Positions 17,812 through 26,133 of a stretch of DNA of 64,000 nucleotides are shown one piece after another. Positions within the stretch are counted from its first letter, which is position 1, and every line of letters starts with the position of its first letter. Source of the DNA: Jeotgalibacillus marinus (GTDB taxonomy: Bacteria; Bacillota; Bacilli; Bacillales; Jeotgalibacillaceae); NCBI RefSeq assembly GCF_040801915.1, contig NZ_JBFMIA010000001.1, forward strand, positions 248,001-312,000, written 5' to 3'. Both the position numbers and the translations under genes were made by a program. The notes under the pieces are model-generated. The model made no database searches. It was not told the DNA's origin and saw only the letters and a program-made list of their open reading frames with translations.

Positions 17812-17837
17812 GTTTTCACCTCCATTTATCTCATGAT

Positions 17838-17869
17838 AAAGGGGCGTACCAGCTGCTGGTCGCCCCTTT
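17838..17869 (-). terminator. Hairpin between cccA and trmK
   Basis: AAAGGGGCG (17838-17846) pairs with CGCCCCTTT (17861-17869), with an inner ACCAGC/GCTGGT helix. The T tail on the minus strand is short, so it may be a moderate terminator for cccA. Confidence 0.6.
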
Positions 17870-17910
17870 GTTTAGAAAGTTGTTTGATAAAGACATATTA
17901 TTTATGCGTC

Positions 17911-18297
17911 TTACTCAGTGTCTTCTTCTGTTCCGATTGCTGCGACCCACTCAGCCATTGCATCTGCATTAGCTTCATCCACTTGACCCGCAGGCATTGC
18001 ACCTATCCCGTTTACAAGAATATCTCTAATTTCTTCAACACTTAGTTCTTCTCCAACTCCTAATAGAGATGGACCCGCACCACCGGCTTCATCGTATGCA
18101 TCACCGTGACAGGCGATACATGTTTGTTCGTAATATCCTTCAGGATCAAAGTCTGTGCCTCCAGCTTCTTCGCCAGCACCGTCTTCTTCACCTGCAATGT
18201 CTTCATTGTCGCCAAGACCTTTAATCGACATAAAAAACACAACCCCAAATCCTAATACCATAATGAGCACAAACGGAATAATTGGATTTTTAGTCAT
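17911..18297 (-). CDS. cccA: Membrane-anchored cytochrome c (c550 type)
   Basis: Electron carrier on the outer membrane face. About 128 residues: one N-terminal anchor (PFVLIMVLGFGVVFFMSI), a very acidic linker (EDIAGEEDGAGEEAGG) and a single haem domain with CIACH as the haem-binding motif and Met of GAMPAGQ as the likely axial ligand. The acidic bias fits an alkaliphile. GGGAGGG precedes two consecutive ATGs; I chose the second for spacing. cccA also precedes sigA in B. subtilis. Confidence 0.92.
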   Translation of the reverse strand: MTKNPIIPFVLIMVLGFGVVFFMSIKGLGDNEDIAGEEDGAGEEAGGTDFDPEGYYEQTCIACHGDAYDEAGGAGPSLLGVGEELSVEEIRDILVNGIGAMPAGQVDEANADAMAEWVAAIGTEEDTE

Positions 18298-18484
18298 CAT
18301 TAACCCTCCCCTATAGAAAACGTATGTAGCAATCATCTTTTATGAATGCAAGACCGAACACTTCACATTTTACTTTACTTTTCGATAATCGGAAAGACCT
18401 ATTACTCAACTTTCCCTTTTTTGTCGCATTTTAGACACAAAGTGCTCAGTTACATTTTACCAAGAAGGAATGAGAGCCTAAAAG

Positions 18485-19627
18485 TTACATGCAACCAATT
18501 TCCCGCGAGATAACCATGCGTTGAACTTCAGATGTTCCTTCTCCAATTTCAAGAAGTTTTGCATCACGCATCAAGCGTTCAACGTGATATTCTCTCATAT
18601 AACCATATCCACCATGAATTTGGATCGCCTGGTCACATACTTCCATGCAGATTTCTGAGGCATATAGCTTTGCCATTGAGGCCTCTTTTGTAAATTTTCG
18701 ACCTTGATCTTTTAGCCATGCTGCTTTGTACACCATTGTCCGTGCAAGCTCAATTTTCATTGCCATATCCGCAAGCTTGAATTGAGTAATTTGGAATGCA
18801 GAAAGTGGTTTACCGAACTGTTGGCGCTCTTTTGAGTAACTGAGCGCTCGCTCGTAAGCAGCCTGCGCAATTCCAACTGCCATTGCCCCTATTCCAATGC
18901 GACCACCGTCAAGTGTCATTAAGAACTGTCTAAAGCCTTCGCCACGTTTTCCGAGAAGGTTTTCCTGTGGTACGCGTACGTCTTCTAGAACAAGCTCTGT
19001 TGTATTTGAGGAATGAAGACCCATTTTTTCATAATTATCAATTACTTTAAACCCTGGTGCATCTGTTGGAACAATAATTGCACTGATTTCTTTTTGACCA
19101 TTTTTTATATCTGTAATTGCCGTTAGAGCTAAATATTTTGCATAGCTCGCGTTTGTAATATAGCTCTTATTGCCGTTTATCACATAATCATCGCCGACTT
19201 GTTTTGCAGTTGTTTGCGTACCACCTGCATCAGATCCTGCATTAGGTTCAGTTAATCCAAATGCTCCGAACGATTCGCCTGAACAAATTTGCGGCATATA
19301 TTTTTCTTTTTGTTCATGTGTACCAAAAGCATGAATTGGGGCACCGCCCAATGAAATGTGTGCTGAGTATGTGATCCCTGTTGAGCCACAGGCACGACTT
19401 AACTCTTCTGTCACAATTGCAAAGCTTGTAGTATCTGCGCCTGCTCCCCCATATTCTTCCGAAAAAGGCAAACCCATCATGCCTAATTCAGCTAGCTGCT
19501 TGAATTCATCCTTTGGAAAAGTTTTTGAGCGATCGCGATCGAGGGCACCCGGTGCCACTACCTCTTGAGCAAATTCACGAATCGTACGTTGAATCATTTG
19601 TTGTTCTTGCGTTAAATCAAAATCCAT
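18485..19627 (-). CDS. Acyl-CoA dehydrogenase
   Basis: FAD enzyme of the first step of fatty-acid or branched-chain acyl-CoA oxidation. About 380 residues with FAD-binding FGLTEPNAGSDAGG and YITNASYAKY, and the C-terminal IHGGYGYMREYHVERLMRD and IGEGTSEVQR. The Glu in the last motif is the catalytic base of short-chain and butyryl-CoA type enzymes. Of two close ATGs, only the second (19627) is properly spaced from GGGGG. This gene is not at this place in B. subtilis. A cre site sits at its promoter. Confidence 0.93.
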   Translation of the reverse strand: MDFDLTQEQQMIQRTIREFAQEVVAPGALDRDRSKTFPKDEFKQLAELGMMGLPFSEEYGGAGADTTSFAIVTEELSRACGSTGITYSAHISLGGAPIHAFGTHEQKEKYMPQICSGESFGAFGLTEPNAGSDAGGTQTTAKQVGDDYVINGNKSYITNASYAKYLALTAITDIKNGQKEISAIIVPTDAPGFKVIDNYEKMGLHSSNTTELVLEDVRVPQENLLGKRGEGFRQFLMTLDGGRIGIGAMAVGIAQAAYERALSYSKERQQFGKPLSAFQITQFKLADMAMKIELARTMVYKAAWLKDQGRKFTKEASMAKLYASEICMEVCDQAIQIHGGYGYMREYHVERLMRDAKLLEIGEGTSEVQRMVISREIGCM

Positions 19628-19644
19628 GTCCATCCCCCTTATGT

Positions 19645-19659
19645 TGTATCCGCTTACAA
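19645..19659 (-). promoter_or_regulatory. CcpA-type cre site upstream of the acyl-CoA dehydrogenase
   Basis: On the minus strand TTGTAAGCGGATACA matches the B. subtilis cre consensus WTGNAANCGNWNNCW at every position. It lies between a TATAAT -10 box (19664-19669) and the start codon, a position expected for repression during growth on preferred sugars. Confidence 0.75.
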
Positions 19660-19663
19660 TTCT

Positions 19664-19669
19664 ATTATA
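19664..19669 (-). promoter_or_regulatory. -10 box of the acyl-CoA dehydrogenase gene
   Basis: Consensus TATAAT on the minus strand, 37 bases upstream of the chosen ATG. No convincing -35 box is present, so an activator may be needed. Confidence 0.5.
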
Positions 19670-19814
19670 AAAGAATATAATAAAAACTCATACTATTATC
19701 TTTATTAAATCATTTCAAACTAGATTACTATGTTAAGTGAACACCAAGTACGTTCCCAGTAATACCTGGAACGGTAAAATGGTAAGGGTTAAGAAAGACG
19801 CCCGTTGTGATCTA

Positions 19815-20056
19815 GCAAAATAAGATTTCCAATAGAATTAAAATCATAAAAGCAGCTGAGAATGAAATAGCTAATCATTTGTTTATTCCTCTTTTTAAGT
19901 CCAATACAATAAACTCAACGACAAAAATCGCTAAAATCGCTGTTTGCAAATCGATTGATAATTCAGTAAAATATAAAACAAATATAACGAAAACTGAAAG
20001 CAAGATATATGAAGACAAAAATGACTTTAGTGTTTTGTGTGAAGTACAACTGCTCC
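19815..20056 (-). pseudogene. Possible remnant of a membrane protein gene
   Basis: In one minus-strand frame the sequence reads as hydrophobic protein (ILLSVFVIFVLYFTELS, then ILAIFVVEFIVLDLKRGINK). It hits a TGA at 19875-19877, continues hydrophobic (LAISFSAAFMILILLEILFC) and hits a second stop. There is no good start. This may be a decayed gene; it could equally be chance AT-rich sequence. The plus-strand ORF over it looks like a shadow. The rest of the 700-base gap between the dehydrogenase and sigA shows only the palindrome near 19750 and the sigA terminator. Confidence 0.3.
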
Positions 20057-20282
20057 TTTATGCTTTGATCGCTTCTCTTCTAGTTCTTCTCTTTGTTGAA
20101 CAAAGCTAATAAGGGTCACAATAGTAGTCTAGTAAAACTTCATTTTGCTATCCATAAAAAAATTTCATTTATGTCAAAGTTGCAGTTGAATAGACTCACG
20201 AATGGTGGTCTACCATGATTCAATTATCTATCGCATAACAATCTAACGCTATATGTAAAATCCTGCTTGAAGTAAAATACAG

Positions 20283-20321
20283 AAAAAAACCAATTTCCTT
20301 TTCTGCAATAAAGGAAATTGG
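20283..20321 (-). terminator. Intrinsic terminator of sigA
   Basis: A perfect 11-bp stem (20290-20300 with 20311-20321) is followed on the minus strand by seven T. It starts eleven bases below the sigA stop. Confidence 0.92.
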
Positions 20322-20331
20322 CATAACCATT

Positions 20332-21462
20332 TTATTCTAAAAAATCTTTTAAACGCTTGCTTCTACTTGGATGACGAAGTTTGCGCAGTGCTTTCGCTTC
20401 TATTTGACGAATACGTTCACGCGTCACACCAAAGACCTTACCAACCTCTTCTAACGTGCGTGTACGCCCATCATCGAGTCCGAAGCGGAGTCTTAATACA
20501 TTTTCCTCACGATCGGTTAATGTGTCTAAAACATCCTCTAGTTGTTCTTTCAAAAGCTCGTATGCAGCATGCTCTGAAGGAGATTGTGCTTCTGAATCTT
20601 CGATAAAGTCACCAAGATGAGAATCGTCCTCTTCACCAATTGGGGTTTCAAGTGACACAGGCTCTTGAGCAATTTTTAAAATTTCTCTAACTTTTTCAGG
20701 TGTTAAGTCCATCTCTTCAGAAATTTCTTCCGGTGAAGGCTCACGACCTAAATCCTGAAGAAGTTGGCGCTGAACGCGAATCAGTTTATTGATCGTTTCA
20801 ACCATATGAACAGGAATACGAATGGTTCTTGCTTGGTCAGCAATCGCACGTGTGATCGCTTGACGAATCCACCATGTAGCATAGGTACTGAACTTAAACC
20901 CTTTGCTGTGATCGAACTTTTCAACTGCTTTGATCAGCCCCATGTTTCCTTCTTGAATCAAATCAAGAAACAGCATGCCACGACCTACATATCGTTTTGC
21001 AATACTCACAACAAGGCGTAAGTTCGCTTCTGCTAGTCGACGTTTCGCTTCCTCGTCACCTTCTTCAATACGAGTAGCAAGTGAAATTTCTTCTTGTGCA
21101 GACAATAAATTCACACGACCGATTTCTTTTAGATACATTCGTACAGGGTCATTTATTTTAACCCCAGGAGGAACGCTTAAATCGTTTAAGTCAAATTCCT
21201 CTTCATCTTCCTTACCAAGCTCTGTTACACTAGGGTCACCCTCTGTACCCTCTTTTACGACATCGATCTCTTGTTCGCGTAGCTGTTCATAAAATTCATC
21301 CATTTGATCGCTATCTAACTCAAAGCTAGCCAATTTTTCAGCTATATCCTCGAAGGTGATTTCACCATTTTTTTTACCTGCTTCTAACAGCTGTGCTTTA
21401 ACGACAGCTATCGTTACTACTTCAGTCTCTGATTGTTTGGAACGTGTTGACTTCTCAGCCAT
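20332..21462 (-). CDS. sigA: Primary RNA polymerase sigma factor (SigA/RpoD)
   Basis: Housekeeping sigma-70 factor, 376 residues. Region 1.1 is acidic. Regions 2.1-2.4 include DLIQEGNMGLIKAVEKFD and GFKFSTYATWWIRQAITRA. Region 3 is present, and region 4.2 (VTRERIRQIEAKALRKLR) recognises the -35 box. Normal length for Bacillus. Third gene of yqxD-dnaG-sigA, with 33 bp after dnaG; SD GGAGGGG precedes the ATG. Confidence 0.98.
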   Translation of the reverse strand: MAEKSTRSKQSETEVVTIAVVKAQLLEAGKKNGEITFEDIAEKLASFELDSDQMDEFYEQLREQEIDVVKEGTEGDPSVTELGKEDEEEFDLNDLSVPPGVKINDPVRMYLKEIGRVNLLSAQEEISLATRIEEGDEEAKRRLAEANLRLVVSIAKRYVGRGMLFLDLIQEGNMGLIKAVEKFDHSKGFKFSTYATWWIRQAITRAIADQARTIRIPVHMVETINKLIRVQRQLLQDLGREPSPEEISEEMDLTPEKVREILKIAQEPVSLETPIGEEDDSHLGDFIEDSEAQSPSEHAAYELLKEQLEDVLDTLTDREENVLRLRFGLDDGRTRTLEEVGKVFGVTRERIRQIEAKALRKLRHPSRSKRLKDFLE

Positions 21463-21495
21463 TTGTCCCCCTCCTTCCAGCTTGCTTGCACTTCT

Positions 21496-23307
21496 TTAGC
21501 TTTTCAAAGCTTTACGCAACGCGATGATTTCCATACCTATCTCAGCAGCTCGTCGAATATCATTTTGGCGTTCAGCTTCCTTTTCCTCTATTTCTTTTTC
21601 CTTTATTTTCAACATCTTTTGATATTTTAACACTTCTGATACATAATCATTCAGTTCTTCTCTTCCAACTTCCGGATTTATCTCCATCATATTGATCTCT
21701 GTTACCACTGCTCGCAAATGCCGATCTGGCAATATTTGGACAAAAGCACCAGGATCTGATCGATTACCGTCTTCATAAAAAGCAAGAAGATACGTAAAAA
21801 TAGCTTGATGTTCATCTTTATTTAAAATTTCTCCGTTTAAAAGGGTTTGCACAGTATAAGCAGTCTCATCATTGGTCATCATATGAGCTATAAGATGTCT
21901 TTCAGCCGTGTGGTATGCAGGCTTCAATGTTGACTTGCTACGAAAGGCACCTATATTTTGTTTGACTGGGGACTGTTCTTGGTTATTTACCATTTGTGGT
22001 GGAGAAATGCTTGTCAATTGTTGTTTCAGTGAATCAATTGAAAGATCGAATTCATCTGACAGCTGTTTCAAGTACATTTCCTTCTCTACAGCACCAGACA
22101 ATGCAGTAATTTCTGTCAATACTGACTGAATATAACGGATTCGTCCGTCTTCATTCTGTAGGTTTTTTCCAACACGGAAGTAGCGCATTTTAAATGCCAT
22201 GAGTGACACACTGCTATCGATTACTTCTTGACGAAACGCTTTTCCACCGTTTTTTTGAATGTAATCATCTGGATCAAGACTGTTTGGGATCATAGAAACT
22301 TTAACAGTAAGCCCTGATGCTACTATTTCATTTGCTGCTTTATAGGCTGCTTCAATTCCGGCGTTGTCGCCATCATAGCAAATGATCACTTGATTGGTTA
22401 GACGCTTAATCATTCCAATATGCTGACTTGATAATGAAGTTCCCATTGTTGCAACCCCATGACCAACAAAATCATTTGATGAGATAACATCTGCAAAACC
22501 TTCAAAAAGAACAACGGATTGTTCCCTTCTAATTGACCCTCTTGCACGATGGTAATTAAATAATATTTTATTTTTTTGAAAAAGAGGGGTTTCAGGACTA
22601 TTTAAGTATTTGGGTTCATCTTTTGTTGAATGAATCACTCGCCCAGAAAACCCAACGACTTGTCCTCGATCATTGTTAATCGGAAACATAATGCGTCCTC
22701 TAAACCGATCAAAATAAGAGCCATCATCTCGTTTTATGACGAGTCCAGCCTGTTCCATTGATGACAGGTCAAATTTTCTTTTTTTCAATAGCTCAGAGCT
22801 AAAGTCCCAGCTTGGTAAGGCAAAGCCAACGCGAAACGTTTTAAGTTGCTCTTCTGTGAAGCCTCGCGCATACATATATTCCAATGCTTCTTGCCCTTCA
22901 TTCGTATTCAACAATAAATGATGATAAAATTTCGCCAGTAACTCATGCGCCTCTAGTTGGTCACTATGAGCTTCGGATTGTTCTCGGTGTCCAAAGGAAT
23001 CGCTAGGTGTTGCGTCAAGCTCTACACCTATCCGAAAACCTAACTGAGATACAGCCTCCTGAAAAGAAATGCCATCATGGTCCATCAAAAAACTATAGAC
23101 ATTCCCTCCAGCTCCACACCCAAAACAATGAAATATTTGTTTTTCAGGAGACACGGAAAAAGACGGTGATTTTTCACCATGAAAAGGACACAATCCAAAA
23201 TAATTTCTGCCCTGTTTCTTCAACTGAACATAGTCGCTGATTACATCGACTATGTCTGTTTTCCGACGAATTTCATCAACTGTCTCTTCTGGAATTCGTT
23301 CAGACAT
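21496..23307 (-). CDS. dnaG: DNA primase
   Basis: Synthesises RNA primers at the replication fork and contacts DnaB-type helicase through its C-terminus. About 603 residues: zinc finger (CPFHGE...FHCFGCGAGG, near residues 40-65), catalytic core, TOPRIM domain (VVLFEGFADV and IICYDGDNAG), and a helical helicase-binding C-terminus. The frame opens 11 codons earlier; I chose MSERIPEE by family alignment, with the SD-like GGTGGTG before it. The spacing to sigA indicates one operon. Confidence 0.95.
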   Translation of the reverse strand: MSERIPEETVDEIRRKTDIVDVISDYVQLKKQGRNYFGLCPFHGEKSPSFSVSPEKQIFHCFGCGAGGNVYSFLMDHDGISFQEAVSQLGFRIGVELDATPSDSFGHREQSEAHSDQLEAHELLAKFYHHLLLNTNEGQEALEYMYARGFTEEQLKTFRVGFALPSWDFSSELLKKRKFDLSSMEQAGLVIKRDDGSYFDRFRGRIMFPINNDRGQVVGFSGRVIHSTKDEPKYLNSPETPLFQKNKILFNYHRARGSIRREQSVVLFEGFADVISSNDFVGHGVATMGTSLSSQHIGMIKRLTNQVIICYDGDNAGIEAAYKAANEIVASGLTVKVSMIPNSLDPDDYIQKNGGKAFRQEVIDSSVSLMAFKMRYFRVGKNLQNEDGRIRYIQSVLTEITALSGAVEKEMYLKQLSDEFDLSIDSLKQQLTSISPPQMVNNQEQSPVKQNIGAFRSKSTLKPAYHTAERHLIAHMMTNDETAYTVQTLLNGEILNKDEHQAIFTYLLAFYEDGNRSDPGAFVQILPDRHLRAVVTEINMMEINPEVGREELNDYVSEVLKYQKMLKIKEKEIEEKEAERQNDIRRAAEIGMEIIALRKALKS

Positions 23308-23351
23308 AGAAACACCACCATCTAACGTGATAATAGTCATTTCGCCATAAA

Positions 23352-23828
23352 TTAATTATTTCCTGCATGAAGCGTTAAAAATTTTGATAGGTGGTAGGAA
23401 AAATGGTCGAGATCCTCAGTTGTCATTTTTTTGGGACCACCTCCATAACGGCCTTTCTTACGCTCTACTTGATACAGGTAACGAAATGACAAGCTTGTAT
23501 CAATCGTGTCTTCTTTATATTCTTTTCCTCTGGTAGAAAAGGCATAAACGCCTTTCGACAATGCCAAGGATGCAAGTCCAATATCCTGCGTAATAACCAT
23601 GTCTCCTTTACGGACGTGATTTAAAATAAATAGATCTACAGCTTCTTTGCCATCATCAATAAATGTCCAAAATTCTTGATCCGCAAGAGGGCTATAGTGT
23701 TGGAATGAGGCAACAAACTGATAATCGATTCCGTGCAATTTCGCCTGTTCTTCGATAATCAACTTCATTTCCTTGGGGCAAGCATCTGCATCAACATAGA
23801 TCATGACATGTTCTCTTTGTTTATCCAT
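23352..23828 (-). CDS. yqxD: UPF0178 (YaiI/YqxD) family protein
   Basis: About 158 residues. The N-terminal MIYVDADACPKEMK and later VITQDIGLASLAL are hallmarks of the UPF0178 family, a PIN-like fold with acidic residues that could bind metal. Activity is not established. Upstream of dnaG as in B. subtilis. Three ATGs are possible (23834, 23828, 23804); the last gives the family-typical N-terminus and has AAAGAGA upstream, so the exact start is open. Confidence 0.85.
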   Translation of the reverse strand: MDKQREHVMIYVDADACPKEMKLIIEEQAKLHGIDYQFVASFQHYSPLADQEFWTFIDDGKEAVDLFILNHVRKGDMVITQDIGLASLALSKGVYAFSTRGKEYKEDTIDTSLSFRYLYQVERKKGRYGGGPKKMTTEDLDHFSYHLSKFLTLHAGNN

Positions 23829-24097
23829 GAACACTCTATTCTACACAAATTGAAGAACTCCTTTTTAATTTAAAGAAATTTTATCAATGTTTTTCTCACA
23901 ATATTTTATTATAGTATAGTGTTGCTTATTTCGCCATCTTTTTTATTTGGCTAAGTTTTTCTTCTTCGACACATTAACCGACTACTTATAATACATTGTG
24001 ATGAGATCCAAATGATCATTCACACTTCCTAGTCCCCATTGTCTCTTGCCCTCTTATCTAAAGAAGCTGCACTAGGTTTTCCTCCATAACGAAAATA

Positions 24098-24127
24098 AGA
24101 AGATGCTGCTTTAGCAGCATCTTCTTC
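24098..24127 (-). terminator. Intrinsic terminator of ppsR
   Basis: A perfect 13-bp stem (24098-24110 with 24115-24127, loop TTTA) is followed by ATTTT on the minus strand. The other 260 bases between it and yqxD are AT-rich and should contain the promoter of the yqxD-dnaG-sigA operon; I see only weak -10 candidates (TATAAT near 23912). Confidence 0.82.
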
Positions 24128-24144
24128 TTCACCTTCTCCACTCA

Positions 24145-24951
24145 CTAATTTAAAACGTCATTTAGTATTATATTAGCCGTCTCTTCTACAGCTTTGTTGG
24201 TAACGTCTATAACCGGGCACTTAATTTTGCTCACGACATTCTCAAAATGACTTAATTCCTCTTTAATGCGGTCCATTCTAGCGTAGGTAGCATCATCGTT
24301 AAGCCCCAGCGCAATCAATCTTTCTTTACGAATATGATTTAACTTATCAGGGCTTATTTTTAAGCCGTAGCATTTTGAAGGATCAACTTTAAATAATTCG
24401 CTTGGTGGGTCGACTTCTGGGACGAGTGGTACATTTGCTACCTTCAATCGTTTATGTGCTAAATACTGTGATAAAGGCGTTTTGGAAGTTCTTGAGACAC
24501 CAACCAACACGATGTCCGCTTTTAAAATCCCTCTCGGATCACGTCCATCGTCGTATTTCACTGCGAATTCAATTGCCTCAATTTTCTTGAAATAATCTTC
24601 ATCTAAATCATGTACCATCCCTGGTTCATTAATTGGATCTTCTTCACAAGATAGTTGCAGTGAAGATACAATCGGCCCAACAACATCGTGTCCTTTAATC
24701 CCGTGAATCTTTATTTGTCGTTCAATATATGAGCGAATTTCTGGTTTGACCAGTGTGTAGACAATAATACCTTGATCATCTTTAGCTAAAGAGATTACTT
24801 CATCTATGTTTGACGTATCTTCTACGTATGGAAATCGCTTAACGTTAATCGAGTTTCTTGACTGTCTAAATTGGCTGACACATGCTTTCGCAACGAGCTC
24901 GGCAGTTTCACCAACTGAATCTGACAAGACGTACACACTTACCTCTTTCAT
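24145..24951 (-). CDS. ppsR: Pyruvate, phosphate dikinase/PEP synthase regulatory protein
   Basis: A 268-residue bifunctional serine/threonine kinase and phosphorylase (DUF299) that inactivates and reactivates PEP-forming dikinases. It opens VYVLSDSVGETAELVAKA and has the P-loop-like GVSRTSKTPLSQYLA near residue 150. It lies 18 bp after ccpN with which it forms the conserved ccpN-yqfL pair controlling gluconeogenesis. GAGGTGG precedes the ATG. Confidence 0.93.
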   Translation of the reverse strand: MKEVSVYVLSDSVGETAELVAKACVSQFRQSRNSINVKRFPYVEDTSNIDEVISLAKDDQGIIVYTLVKPEIRSYIERQIKIHGIKGHDVVGPIVSSLQLSCEEDPINEPGMVHDLDEDYFKKIEAIEFAVKYDDGRDPRGILKADIVLVGVSRTSKTPLSQYLAHKRLKVANVPLVPEVDPPSELFKVDPSKCYGLKISPDKLNHIRKERLIALGLNDDATYARMDRIKEELSHFENVVSKIKCPVIDVTNKAVEETANIILNDVLN

Positions 24952-24969
24952 TCTAGCACCACCTCTAAC

Positions 24970-25605
24970 CTACATCTCGTCCTTTGATAAACTCACAAAG
25001 GCCTTCGTTATATTCGTTTTTGTAATTCGTCCAAATACTTCATAACCCTCGTCCATTTGTCGAACAACAGGTAATGAATCAATTTGTTTATCAATGAGTT
25101 TTGTTGCAACATTGACGAGTAAATCATCTTTTTCACAAAACGTAACATTTGGCATTCTCGTCATAATAACGTTCACTGGCAAACTCGTTAAGTCTTGTTG
25201 ACCGATGCTTGCTCGAAGTAAATCTTTCCTTGAAAGAACACCAGTTAATCTTGATTTTAGATCAACCACAAAAAGCGTGCCTACATCTTCTAAGAACATG
25301 TGGCAGATGGCATCGTAGACTGATAAATTTTCATGTACAACAACCGGTAAAGAATGATAATCCCGGACATATAGCTTTTTTAAATTTTCGGTTAATAGTT
25401 GTGTGCCTGATTTTCCTGTATAAAAATAACCAACACGTGGTCTTGCATCTAAAAATCCCGCCATCGTTAAAATGGCCAAATCAGGTCGCAGAGTTGCTCT
25501 CGTTAAATGTAGTCGTTCTGCGATTTGTTCACCCGTTATCGGGCCATTTCCTTTAACAATCTGCAAAATTTCTGTTTGTCTTTTGTTCAGTTCGATCTTT
25601 GTCAC
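24970..25605 (-). CDS. ccpN: Transcriptional repressor CcpN (helix-turn-helix plus CBS pair)
   Basis: Represses gluconeogenic genes under glycolytic conditions. About 211 residues: N-terminal winged helix (KRQTEILQIVKGNGPITGEQIAERLHLTRATLRPDL) and two CBS domains (about 80-140 and 145-205) that bind nucleotides. Alignment to B. subtilis CcpN places the start at the second of two GTGs (25605), which lies only two bases from AGG, an awkward SD distance. No ATG is available. Confidence 0.93.
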   Translation of the reverse strand: MTKIELNKRQTEILQIVKGNGPITGEQIAERLHLTRATLRPDLAILTMAGFLDARPRVGYFYTGKSGTQLLTENLKKLYVRDYHSLPVVVHENLSVYDAICHMFLEDVGTLFVVDLKSRLTGVLSRKDLLRASIGQQDLTSLPVNVIMTRMPNVTFCEKDDLLVNVATKLIDKQIDSLPVVRQMDEGYEVFGRITKTNITKAFVSLSKDEM

Positions 25606-25644
25606 CACCTAGTAGCAATGAATTGTGTCATACTGTTTTTTAAT

Positions 25645-25673
25645 ATTATATACTAAAAGAGCAGATTTTTCGA
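25645..25673 (-). promoter_or_regulatory. Candidate SigA promoter of ccpN-ppsR
   Basis: On the minus strand, TCGAAA (25668-25673) and a consensus TATAAT (25645-25650) are separated by 17 bp, giving a leader of about 30 nt. Confidence 0.65.
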
Positions 25674-25766
25674 TAAAGAAAATATAACTCATGAAAGCTT
25701 ATTTAAATAAAGTAAACTATGTAAGTTTCCAATGCAACTTATTTGCCCTTTTTTCACAAGCAAGGA

Positions 25767-25795
25767 TTGTGATTTTAAATGAACCGTGGTAAGAT
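25767..25795 (+). promoter_or_regulatory. Candidate promoter of the glyS T-box transcript
   Basis: TTGTGA (25767-25772) and TAAGAT (25790-25795) are 17 bp apart, just before the T-box leader. Each box matches the consensus at four of six positions. Confidence 0.6.
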
Positions 25796-25801
25796 ATAGG
25801 G

Positions 25802-26012
25802 CATAAACATTCATAGAATGCGCGAAGACGGAGTAATAAGTACTTGCACAAAGAGCGACTAGGGACGGTGAAAGCCTAGAATGCAAGGAAACGGCCCTCC
25901 CGAGCAATATACTGTCGAAAGTGAATGCGAACGTTGCATTAACTAGGGTGGAACCGCGGACGTTAAGCTCCGTCCCTAGGCTTATTTAAAGCCTAGGGAC
26001 GGAGCTTTTTTA
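25802..26012 (+). ncRNA. T-box riboswitch, glycine (GGC) specifier
   Basis: tRNA-sensing leader controlling glyS. The diagnostic T-box AGGGTGGAACCGCG is at 25945-25958. Stem I carries the AGTA motif of the specifier loop and a terminal-loop segment GGGACGGTGAAAG. The specifier sits in GGAAAC-GGC-CCTCCCGAG, with GGC at 25893-25895 (Gly). An 18-bp terminator stem (25965-25982 with 25990-26007) ends in T6. Uncharged tRNA-Gly should stabilise the antiterminator formed with the T-box. Confidence 0.96.
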
Positions 26013-26133
26013 TTAATAAAGCGCGGTTCGGTTTGTCAAAGCAAGCATCAGGCTCACAACAAACGAATTAAGATAGGTTCGGTATCCAAACCTACCTGAA
26101 AAATTATTTACTTTTTAAAAAGGAGTGCTGTTT

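Noticed and set aside
17838..17869. Riboswitch or RNA thermometer in front of trmK
   Set aside because: The hairpin is short, GC-rich and positioned after cccA; a terminator is the simpler explanation.
19879..20109. 76-residue plus-strand ORF
   Set aside because: No good SD, biased Lys/Ile/Asn composition, and the complementary strand reads as the more protein-like hydrophobic sequence.
25689..25907. 72-residue minus-strand ORF
   Set aside because: It is the antisense of the glyS T-box leader.
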